This document shows, in pieces, positions 1-5,912 of a stretch of DNA of 34,946 bases (the first letter of the stretch is position 1; every line of letters starts with the position of its first letter). The DNA comes from Bovifimicola sp050309585 (lineage in GTDB: Bacteria; Bacillota; Clostridia; Lachnospirales; Lachnospiraceae). The notes under the pieces are model-generated. The model saw nothing but the letters and a program-made list of their open reading frames with translations, was not told the origin of the DNA and made no database searches. Location of the stretch: positions 1 to 34,946 of the forward strand of contig JBNRML010000113.1 in the NCBI GenBank assembly GCA_050309585.1, read 5' to 3'. The translations under genes were made by a program, and so were the position numbers.

Positions 1-1
1 A

Positions 2-46
2 TTCTAAAATGTTGATGAAACACGATTATTGTTTTCTAAAATGTTG
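2..46. repeat. Two direct copies of a 13-nt sequence
   Basis: TTCTAAAATGTTG occurs at 2-14 and again at 34-46, a spacing of 32 nt. The second copy sits inside an imperfect hairpin (ATTGTTTT...AAAACAAT). It may continue to the left of the window. No function can be assigned; it could be an operator for the ATPase gene or the edge of a longer repeat. Confidence 0.4.
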
Positions 47-92
47 TTTAAAAACAATAATTATAAATATATTATATTGAAAGAGGTAAAAA

Positions 93-1400
93 ATGTTAAA
101 AAGAAAAGCGACCGCATTAATTGAAAATTGGGTGAGAACAAAGACTAAGAAATGTCTTGTGGTACAAGGTGCCAGACAGACTGGAAAAACATATATTATT
201 GAAAAATTTGCACAGGAACATTATGAGGAGATCGTTGAAATTAACTTCAAAGAAATGCCTTCTGCCATAGATGTTTTCTCGGGCGATCTTACAGTAGAAA
301 ATATGGTTATGGCACTTCGTTTTCGTTTTCCTGACAAGAAGATTATTCCAGGAAAGACTATACTCTTTTTTGATGAAATACAGGAGTGTGAAGAGGCAAT
401 TACATCACTTAAGTTTTGGGCTTTAGACAATCGTTATGATGTAATTGCATCGGGTTCTCTTCTTGGAATTGATTATAAGAGAGCTTCTTCGTACCCAGTT
501 GGATATGTAGATTATCAGAGAATGCATGGACTGGATTTTGAGGAATTTTTGTGGGCAATGGGAATTTCAGAAGAGATGATTGCTACTGTAAGGGAGTATC
601 TGGAGAAAAAGGCTGTAATACCAGAAGCAATTCATACTCAGATGATGAAATATTATAGACTATATATTGCTATAGGTGGCATGCCGGAAGTCGTGCAAAG
701 GTATATAGATACCAAAGATTTTCGCGAAGTTGACAGACTTCAGAAAAGTCTTTTGCAGGGTTATAAGTATGATATTGCTCATTATGCTGTTGCAGAGGAA
801 AAGGTAAAGGCAGAGAAATGTTATCTTTCTTTGGCAAAGCAGTTGTTGGAGAAGGAAAATCATAAATTTCAGTATAAAGAAGTAGAGCATGGAGGCAGGG
901 CACAGAAATATTATTCCAGCATAGAGTGGCTGCTTCGTGCGGATATGATACATTTATCAAAGCTTGTAACTGATGTGAAGTACGATTTAGAGGATTATGC
1001 GAGGGATGATTTCTTTCGAGCATATACTACAGATTTGTCTATGCTTATGGCAATGAGAGATTTTTCCATGAAACAGCACATTGTGGAGAACACCTTAGAA
1101 GGAAATACAAAGGGAGGTATTTTTGAATGTGCTATAGCGGATGCACTTTATAAGAAAGGTTATTCTTTGTATTTCTATAAGAATGAGACAACAAAAAGAG
1201 AGATAGATTGTATCATTCAAAAGGATGGTAGGGTGATTCCGATTGAAGTAAAGAGTGGGAATACCAGGGCTAATTCACTGAAAGCAATTATGAAGAAATA
1301 TTCTGAAATTACATTTGCTTGCAAGTTTGCTGATAGTAATATCGGTGAAAGTGAAGAAGGTATATTAACGTTGCCGTTATATATGGCTGCATTTTTATAG
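93..1400 (+). CDS. AAA-family ATPase with C-terminal DUF4143 domain
   Basis: 435-aa cytoplasmic protein of the large, poorly understood DUF4143 ATPase family, common in anaerobes and archaea. The Walker A motif GARQTGKT lies at residues 26-33 and a Walker B motif LFFDEIQE at 91-98. The C-terminal part contains a REID...IPIEVKSG pattern (around residues 370-390), which is the acidic D...E-x-K layout of PD-(D/E)XK nuclease-like folds seen in DUF4143. Length matches intact family members (about 400-450 aa). The start is supported by AGAGG about 6 nt upstream. It stands alone, followed by a palindromic element and decayed genes. Members occur as single accessory genes and often in mobile regions; the true substrate is unknown. 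Family call is firm, function is not. Confidence 0.9.
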   Translation: MLKRKATALIENWVRTKTKKCLVVQGARQTGKTYIIEKFAQEHYEEIVEINFKEMPSAIDVFSGDLTVENMVMALRFRFPDKKIIPGKTILFFDEIQECEEAITSLKFWALDNRYDVIASGSLLGIDYKRASSYPVGYVDYQRMHGLDFEEFLWAMGISEEMIATVREYLEKKAVIPEAIHTQMMKYYRLYIAIGGMPEVVQRYIDTKDFREVDRLQKSLLQGYKYDIAHYAVAEEKVKAEKCYLSLAKQLLEKENHKFQYKEVEHGGRAQKYYSSIEWLLRADMIHLSKLVTDVKYDLEDYARDDFFRAYTTDLSMLMAMRDFSMKQHIVENTLEGNTKGGIFECAIADALYKKGYSLYFYKNETTKREIDCIIQKDGRVIPIEVKSGNTRANSLKAIMKKYSEITFACKFADSNIGESEEGILTLPLYMAAFL

Positions 1401-1446
1401 TAGTTATTTATAAGGGATTTATAGAAAGTGAAAGCATGTGAAACTA

Positions 1447-1607
1447 GTACAGCGAAAATTAAGTTTTGGATAGTTTGACGCAGAATATTTCTCTGAGAGC
1501 GCTGCTTCACAAACGTAGGCGTAGCGGTGGCTACGTCGAGGCTTGGGGAGCAGTGCTATCAGGAAAATAGGCAAGTCAAACTGCCAATTACTTAATATTC
1601 GCTGTAC
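1447..1607. repeat. 161-bp palindromic element with nested stems (MITE-like or structured RNA)
   Basis: The 372-bp gap after the ATPase has no convincing gene but holds a long imperfect palindrome. The ends are a perfect 10-bp inverted repeat, GTACAGCGAA (1447-1456) and TTCGCTGTAC (1598-1607). Nested inside are AGTTTGAC (1472-1479) with GTCAAACT (1575-1582), AGCGCTGCTT (1498-1507) with GAGCAGTGCT (1548-1557), and CGTAGC (1520-1525) with GCTACG (1530-1535). The nesting is in correct order, so one strand can fold into a single long hairpin. There is no open frame for a transposase. A non-autonomous mobile element or a structured RNA are both possible. Confidence 0.6.
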
Positions 1608-1772
1608 GAGCTTGTTGCCGTTAACATTAAAGGAATTATTCTTGTAATTTTGCACATAAGAATTTATAATTTATATCACAAGGTTCAATTCAATGTTTTG
1701 GGGATTGCAAAAGCAAGATTAATCTCCAGTTAAATAGCATATAGAAAAGAGATAAGCCTTTCGACAGAAGAA

Positions 1773-2066
1773 ATGTTGGAAATTAGGAATTTGGGGAAGA
1801 CTTCTGCGGCAGAACTGATGGAATTAATACGTAAGGTGGTAGTTGGCGAGATAAAGTTTGATAATGGTATCCCAGAAGAAACTTATGCAAGTATATCTGC
1901 AAGTGGTTCAGACTATAAAAAGGATAGTAATATCATTAGAGTAGGAAAGAAAAAGGTACTTCATTATATCAACGAGACAACAATTTTAAAGGAAGTTCAA
2001 AATATCATGTTTTATGATGCACAACAGAAGGTTTACATGCCTGCGTATGTTATCTGCAAAAGATGA
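1773..2066 (+). pseudogene. HhH (RNA polymerase alpha-CTD-like) domain remnant, 5' part of a frameshifted gene
   Basis: 97-aa open frame beginning MLEIRNLGKTSAAELMELIR. The same frame is open back to a stop at 1731-1733, giving ...EISLSTEEMLEIRNLGKTS. The LSxEExLxIRNLGxxSxxEL pattern is the second helix-hairpin-helix of RNA polymerase alpha C-terminal domains and of unrelated proteins that borrow it. No Shine-Dalgarno precedes the ATG, and the domain's first half is missing, so this is probably a 5'-truncated gene. The frame ends at 2066 where the neighbouring frame takes over. Removing one A from the run at 2057-2060 (GCAAAAGAT) would join the two into ...VICKDEHFGWFEAV.... I read both as pieces of one decayed gene. 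The remaining 60 residues are not recognised. Confidence 0.4.
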
Positions 2067-2892
2067 GCATTTTGGCTGGTTTGAAGCAGTAATTTTAGAT
2101 AAGAATATTAACGACAATAAGAAAGAAATCAAAATGTTGGAACTTATGATTCAGCATGGCGAAGAAGGTAAGGTGGATTATAACCCTATTGATAGGTTGG
2201 TAGGTGTTTATAATGATGTTGTTGAAAGAAAGTTACTTACAATTGCTGAGTATGCAAAGAGTACAAATGAGCAGGAACATGAAGTAAAGAAACGTATTGA
2301 ATTGGCAGGGTATATGGTAGAATTCTTGGAATATATAAATGCTCCAAAGCAATTCTATATCGCTAGAGATTTGGAATTAGAAGGTCCTTTGATTGAGCTT
2401 GCAGCCATTTTAAGAAAGTGTCTTGATGATGAAACACGGCAAAAGATGAAGATAAGTATATTCAATAATATGCTTATGAAGCCTGAAAACGATATGACAA
2501 AGTTTGTTCGTCAGATTAAGTCGGTTGTGGAAACGGAATATGTAGATGACTTTATTGAGGAACAGATTGCATTGGCAAAACAGGTAGAGGAAATCATCCC
2601 TGAAAAGGTGACTGATACAAAAACTATTCAGGAAAACATTCGTCAGAACGAGCAGATTAAGGAACAGTTGAGCCATTCTATGGATAGGGTGGTTACTAAG
2701 GTAAAACGTACTGAAACAAGAAATAAACCAGCATTGATGCTGGATAAGAGTATCATCTCTGTAGAGAATATTGATATTCGTATTGTAGAGAAATTGAATG
2801 AGGAAGAGCTGTCTGTGCTACGTGGTAAGATTGACGTATTAAGAGCTCATTTGGATAATATTGAAAGCTATATCAGCCAGAAGCTTAATTAG
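2047..2892 (+). pseudogene. ParB-like DNA-binding protein remnant, 3' part
   Basis: About 281 aa from the internal ATG at 2047 (the frame is open from 2014). Residues after NPIDRLVGVYNDVVERKLLTIAEYAKS resemble the helix-turn-helix region of ParB/RepB partition proteins (an NPI/E...-type lead-in, then a helix pair and a K-R-hydrophobic recognition helix), but the N-terminal ParB nuclease-like domain is absent. The C-terminal half is helical and charged (EEQIALAKQVEEIIPEKV..., then NEEELSVLRGKIDVLRAHL), suited to a coiled coil or dimer. There is no ribosome site before 2047, and the overlapping upstream frame looks like the same gene with a 1-nt shift. The ParB relation is a weak pattern match; a plasmid- or element-derived partition protein is the most economical guess. 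Confidence 0.4.
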
Positions 2893-2905
2893 CGGTTGAG
2901 TGTTC

Positions 2906-2934
2906 TTGTAATCTTGCTGTTATCCATTTATAAT
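2906..2934 (+). promoter_or_regulatory. Promoter for the type I toxin transcript
   Basis: TTGTAA (2906-2911), a 17-nt spacer and TATAAT (2929-2934). Transcription would start near 2941 and cover the 22-nt tandem repeat, the 20-aa frame and the holin-like toxin. Confidence 0.6.
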
Positions 2935-2964
2935 AGGTTTACAAGGTCAGAAATACTATGTTAA

Positions 2965-3008
2965 AGGGCAAAGCAAATTAGCCTGTAGGGCAAAAAAGTT
3001 TAGCCTCA
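2965..3008 (+). repeat. Tandem 22-nt repeat in the toxin leader
   Basis: Two imperfect 22-nt copies, each AGGGCAAA...TTAGCCT plus two bases, at 2965-2986 and 2987-3008. A GTTGAGGCTAATTTGC at 3588-3603 is the inverted complement of the GCAAATTAGCCT/TAGCCTCAAC parts. The pair therefore brackets the toxin region and could be the relict ends of a small inserted segment. Confidence 0.4.
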
Positions 3009-3060
3009 ACAACCGAATAAAAGAATAAAAAATGATATAAATCAGATTGGAGGCATTTAT

Positions 3061-3123
3061 ATGAATTATGTTGTTGAGAGTTATGAAAATTATAAAAAGG
3101 ACTATCTTGAGTTTCATCAATAG
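3061..3123 (+). CDS. 20-aa leader peptide frame upstream of holin-like toxin
   Basis: Short frame MNYVVESYENYKKDYLEFHQ with a good ribosome site (TTGGAGG, about 8 nt before the ATG). It ends 11 nt before the start of the 44-aa toxin frame, which itself has no clear ribosome site. This suggests toxin translation may be coupled to reading of this leader, a common theme in type I toxin mRNAs. It may instead be the remnant of a longer lost gene. No homology is claimed. Confidence 0.35.
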   Translation: MNYVVESYENYKKDYLEFHQ

Positions 3124-3134
3124 TTATTGCGCCG

Positions 3135-3269
3135 ATGACAGCTTATGAGATTATTACAATTTTCATTGGGATATTAGCTTTGCTGATGTCCTTTGGTAGC
3201 TTAATTGTAGCGTTGCTTGCCTTTCTCGATAAAGAGAAAAGCTCTTCGAGGAAGAGCAGGCGAAAATAA
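3135..3269 (+). CDS. Putative holin-like toxin (Hol-Tox type), type I toxin-antitoxin
   Basis: 44-aa peptide too short for ordinary gene calling. It starts MTAYEIITIF, carries one hydrophobic membrane helix (about residues 6-31, with the block MSFGSLIVALLAF), and ends in a basic tail SSSRKSRRK. The M-T-x-Y-E start, the FGxLIVALLxF helix and the short charged tail are hallmarks of the putative holin-like toxins (Hol-Tox, relatives of TxpA). These peptides depolarise or damage the membrane when an antisense RNA fails to repress them. A convergent antisense transcript with its own promoter and terminator overlaps the 3' end of this gene, the same architecture as TxpA/RatA. The start ATG has no strong ribosome site, which fits poor or coupled translation. 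The identification rests on pattern and context. Confidence 0.65.
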   Translation: MTAYEIITIFIGILALLMSFGSLIVALLAFLDKEKSSSRKSRRK

Positions 3270-3369
3270 AAATGCCTATCCTGTCTGCCAACAGGATAGG
3301 CGGTGTCCGTAAGGACATTCATTAATCTAAACTCGGAGCATCCACCTTTGGAGTAGGTGCCTTCTGTTT
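3266..3369 (-). ncRNA. Antisense antitoxin RNA (RatA-like), about 100 nt
   Basis: On the minus strand a promoter (TTGAAA, 17 nt, TAATAT) predicts a start near 3369. About 70-95 nt further on lies a perfect 11-bp hairpin (3274-3301) followed by ATTTTTATTTT, an intrinsic terminator reading in the minus direction. The RNA would overlap the last few codons and 3' untranslated region of the 44-aa toxin on the plus strand. This matches the converging toxin/antisense layout of type I modules. Exact ends are inferred from the signals. Confidence 0.6.
3274..3301 (-). terminator. Intrinsic terminator of the antisense RNA
   Basis: Perfect 11-bp stem GCCTATCCTGT/ACAGGATAGGC with a 6-nt loop. On the minus strand it is followed by CATTTTTATTTT; on the plus strand no T-run follows, so it acts for the minus-strand transcript. 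Confidence 0.65.
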
Positions 3370-3375
3370 ACTTAA

Positions 3376-3404
3376 ATATTATCATGTTATGTTTGAGATT
3401 TCAA
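3376..3404 (-). promoter_or_regulatory. Promoter of the antisense RNA
   Basis: Minus-strand -35 TTGAAA (plus coordinates 3399-3404), 17-nt spacer, -10 TAATAT (3376-3381). It fires towards the toxin gene. Confidence 0.6.
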
Positions 3405-3414
3405 GAAGTTTCGC

Positions 3415-3563
3415 TCAATTTGGGGAAACTTTCACAGTAAGCCTGTCGGTTACCTTCTTCACTACCATACTATCATCAAGCAGATGTTGCTTGATTTCTT
3501 CAATGTTTTCATTGATATGCCATAAGCTGGCATTGTATTCTTCTTCAGAATAATTTTCAATTC
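3415..3563 (-). pseudogene. Unrecognised 47-codon gene remnant
   Basis: A minus-strand frame open between a stop just upstream of 3563 and the TGA at 3415-3417 reads IENYSEEEYNASLWHIN and ends VKKVTDRLTVKVSPN. It has no start codon or ribosome site at its 5' end, and its composition (charged, amphipathic helix) looks like the 3' end of a real gene. The promoter of the antisense RNA lies just downstream. The parent gene is not recognised. The rest of 3564-3715 shows no gene. Confidence 0.35.
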
Positions 3564-3715
3564 ACATTAACTGGATACGGAAATGATGTTGAGGCTAATT
3601 TGCTAAATAAAGAACAAAAATGATTCCGGTATTTCAAAATTCATCTGAAAAAATAGATAAACAAAAAGTGATTTGTAGATATGATCATGTAAATGTATAG
3701 CGGAAGGAGCTAATC

Positions 3716-4630
3716 ATGCAAACAATACTAGTTACTGGTGGAACAACTTTTGTAAGTAAATATGTGGCAGAATACTTTGTTAAGGCAGGGTATGAGGTTT
3801 ATGTGCTTAATAGAAATACCAAACCACAGGTTAAGGGAGTAAAACTTATTCAAGGTGACAGACATAATCTTGGAGCAATATTGAAGGATAAATACTTTGA
3901 TGTTGTAGCCGACATAACGGCATATAATGCCACAGATATTGTAGACTTGCTTGATGGATTAAATGGATTAGAGTCATTTGGTCAGTATATTATGATTAGT
4001 ACAAGTGCAGTTTATCCAGAATATGGCGTCCAGCCATTTTTAGAAGAGTCAGAGAAAAATGTAAATAAGTTTTGGGGTGCATATGGAACGGATAAAATAG
4101 CAGCAGAAAAAGCATTGCTTGAAAGAGTGAAGGATGCCTATATATTAAGACCGCCATATTTATATGGACCTATGAATAATGTTTACAGAGAGGCATTTGT
4201 ATTTGACTGTGCCTTGGCAGATAGAAAATTTTACCTGCCTAAAGAAGGAGATATGAAGCTACAATTTTTCCATGTAGAAGACTTGTGTGGGTTGATGAAG
4301 GTAATAATTGAGAAAAATCCTGAAGAGCATATTTTTAATGTTGGTAATGTTGAAACAGTGTCTATTAAAGAGTGGGTGAAAAAATGCTATGAGTGTTTAG
4401 GAAAAATCCCAGAATTTGTGAATGTTTATGAGGACATCGAACAGAGAAATTATTTCAGTTTTTACAATTATGAGTACTACTTGGATGTAACTTGCCAATG
4501 TAAAATATATCCAGAGACTATGTCTTTGGAAGATGGATTAAAGGATTCGTTAGAATGGTATTTAGAACATAAGGAAGAAGTCAATAAGAAGCCTTATTTT
4601 GAATATATTGATGCGAGATTTGATTTGTAG
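3716..4630 (+). CDS. NAD-dependent epimerase/dehydratase (extended SDR family)
   Basis: 304-aa cytoplasmic protein. The N-terminal Rossmann fold begins ILVTGGTTFVSKYVAEYF; the nucleotide loop TGGTTFVS (residues 7-14) stands in for the usual TGxxGxxG. The catalytic pair YxxxK is Y123-GTD-K127, with the expected serines in MISTSAVY (residues 93-100). The motif RPPYLYGP follows, as in nucleotide-sugar epimerases of this class. AAGGAG 8 nt upstream fixes the start. The substrate is unknown; sugar-nucleotide epimerisation or dehydration is the family norm. It is isolated from other sugar genes here, so context gives no pathway. Length is slightly short of 310-330 aa but the frame looks complete. 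Confidence 0.85.
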   Translation: MQTILVTGGTTFVSKYVAEYFVKAGYEVYVLNRNTKPQVKGVKLIQGDRHNLGAILKDKYFDVVADITAYNATDIVDLLDGLNGLESFGQYIMISTSAVYPEYGVQPFLEESEKNVNKFWGAYGTDKIAAEKALLERVKDAYILRPPYLYGPMNNVYREAFVFDCALADRKFYLPKEGDMKLQFFHVEDLCGLMKVIIEKNPEEHIFNVGNVETVSIKEWVKKCYECLGKIPEFVNVYEDIEQRNYFSFYNYEYYLDVTCQCKIYPETMSLEDGLKDSLEWYLEHKEEVNKKPYFEYIDARFDL

Positions 4631-4680
4631 GATTGGTAAATTTTGATTAAGGATGCAAAATAAAATCATAAGAACTACAA

Positions 4681-5052
4681 ATGAAGATAGCTGGAATTTT
4701 TGTATGTATATGGGATTTGTATAATGAAAACCGAGAACTTCTGGGGAAAGACCATGTCAGAGGAGAACAGTTACCGATAGACGGATACCATCTAGTGGTG
4801 CATATGTGGATTCGTGAATCTAAGGGACAGTACCTTATTTCGCAGCGTTCTGCAAACAGACCAACACATCCTTTGATGCCGGAAAATGGACAAGTACTTT
4901 TTACAAAGACACAAAAAATCATTGAGGGAAAAATCTTTAATGATATTATGGATGTTTGGATGAACAGGGAACAGATAAACGAATTGTTTGATGCAAATAT
5001 TTTTGTGGATACATTGGAATACTTCTTTACGGAAGTGGATAAGCCAGAATAG
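4681..5052 (+). pseudogene. Internally deleted Nudix hydrolase
   Basis: 123-aa frame. Residues about 10-65 match the N-terminal part of Nudix hydrolases of the IDI/MutT-like kind: WDLYNENRELLGKDHVRGEQ..., then GYHLVVHMWIRESKGQYLISQRS. In an intact protein ...RPxxPxxWExTGG and the Nudix box GX5EX7REUXEEXGU would follow. Here the sequence jumps from RPTHPLMPENGQVLF into IIEGKIFNDIMDVWM, which resembles the strand after the box, and then to REQINELFDANIFVDTLEYFF, the C-terminal helix. About 40-45 residues including all metal-binding glutamates are missing, and a second short gap probably exists after DVW. There is no ribosome site. It cannot be an active Nudix hydrolase. Confidence 0.65.
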
Positions 5053-5107
5053 ATTTTGATTTAGATATTAAAGAAAATGAGGCTGAACGTAGCTTTATGA
5101 AATTTTA

Positions 5108-5136
5108 TTGATTTTTATGACAGAATTGCATATAAT
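5108..5136 (+). promoter_or_regulatory. Promoter of the type III toxin-antitoxin locus
   Basis: TTGATT (5108-5113), a 17-nt spacer and a consensus TATAAT (5131-5136). The start site would be near 5143, about 15 nt before the first antitoxin repeat. Confidence 0.7.
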
Positions 5137-5157
5137 ATAAGTGAGTGAAGGAATTTG

Positions 5158-5265
5158 CTCGATTTAAGTGCGTTGCTACTTTGAGTGCAAACCTTTAATT
5201 TAAGTGCTTCACTACTTTGAATGTGAACCTTTAATTTAAGTGCTTCGCAGCTTAAAATGCGAATC
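5158..5265 (+). ncRNA. Type III antitoxin RNA: three 36-nt tandem repeats (ToxI/AntiQ-like)
   Basis: Three consecutive 36-nt units at 5158-5193, 5194-5229 and 5230-5265. They share (T)TTAATTTAAGTGCTTC in the first half and a more variable second half around CTACTTTGA.TG.GAACC. A fourth partial unit begins GTTAATTTTC at 5266. ToxI and AntiQ antitoxins are exactly such arrays: 3-6 repeats of about 34-37 nt, transcribed from a strong promoter, ended by a leaky terminator and followed by the ToxN/AbiQ endoribonuclease gene. The toxin cuts the precursor within each repeat and is held inactive by the resulting RNA pseudoknots. Promoter, repeat number, unit length, terminator and toxin are all present in order. 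Confidence 0.8.
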
Positions 5266-5841
5266 GTTAATTTTCAGGGAGATAAGCTTCTTATCTCCCT
5301 GTTTTGTTATACTACGGAGGATACAAATGGATTTTACCGCATAAATGAGGAGTATAATAAATTTCTCCAAAGATACGAAAAGGAAAAAAGAGGAGTTACA
5401 AAAGTACCCAATATCCGGTATACAGACCGTAATAAGTTTTCATTTGGTGCTGTTATGCAAGTAAATGGGATGAATTATTATGTGTCTGTATCCTCTTTTG
5501 ATAAGAAGCAGGAAGCGAATATTTTGATTCGTGTTCCGGGAGACGAAAAAGAAGTGAAAGGCTCTTTGCAATTTAATTATATGGTTCCGGTTTCGGATGA
5601 ATGTATTAAAAAACTGGTGATCAAAGATGTTGCAGATGAGAAATACAGACTATTGTTAAATAAAGAATATCAGTTTTGTATGAACAATGCAGAGCGAATT
5701 CAGAAGAAGGCTAATAAAATATATGAGATGGTTACAACAAACCGCAAGCAGATTTTAACCGACAATAGCTGTGCATTCCATATTTTAGAGGATGGGTTCC
5801 GGGAGTACATAGAGAAATATATGAGGAAGGATATGTGGTAA
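5257..5841 (+). CDS. Type III toxin-antitoxin ToxN/AbiQ-family endoribonuclease, start codon probably disrupted
   Basis: The conserved protein begins at GFYRINEEYNKFL (from about 5329) and runs 171 residues, the length of ToxN and AbiQ. Family features seen are the FYxI start, the central strand FGAVMQVNGMNYYVSVSSFDKK (the TS/SS..K segment holding catalytic residues in ToxN), FNYMVPV, the KYRLLLNKEYQF helix, and a C-terminal ...CAFHILEDGFREY. A ribosome site ACGGAGG (5314-5320) lies 6 nt before an ATG at 5327, exactly where the toxin should start, but that ATG reads MDFTA and stops. The toxin frame is offset by one base, with no ATG/GTG/TTG near. The frame is open upstream to an ATG at 5257, inside the last antitoxin repeat and before the terminator, with no ribosome site. 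Either the toxin lost one base at its start and is silent, or it starts unusually. The family call is much firmer than activity. Confidence 0.75.
   Translation: MRIVNFQGDKLLISLFCYTTEDTNGFYRINEEYNKFLQRYEKEKRGVTKVPNIRYTDRNKFSFGAVMQVNGMNYYVSVSSFDKKQEANILIRVPGDEKEVKGSLQFNYMVPVSDECIKKLVIKDVADEKYRLLLNKEYQFCMNNAERIQKKANKIYEMVTTNRKQILTDNSCAFHILEDGFREYIEKYMRKDMW
5276..5309 (+). terminator. Attenuating terminator between antitoxin repeats and toxin
   Basis: Perfect 11-bp stem AGGGAGATAAG/CTTATCTCCCT with a 3-nt loop, followed by GTTTTGTT. In type III systems this hairpin lets most transcription stop after the repeats, so that antitoxin RNA outnumbers toxin mRNA. Confidence 0.8.
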
Positions 5842-5912
5842 AATTACTCACGCGGTAGACTTATGAAAAAGACTATCTAATCGTAATTTTAGTCATAATA
5901 AGGAGACGTTTT

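Noticed and set aside
1419..1655. Small minus-strand frame in the gap after the ATPase
   Set aside because: It is explained by the 161-bp palindrome, has no ribosome site and no recognisable protein features.
1773..2066. A genuine RNA polymerase alpha subunit gene (rpoA)
   Set aside because: Only part of a single HhH motif is present and no other alpha-subunit sequence or ribosomal-protein neighbour is seen.
5158..5265. CRISPR array
   Set aside because: The 36-nt units are contiguous with no spacers, lie between a promoter and a terminator ahead of a ToxN-like gene, and so fit a type III antitoxin instead.
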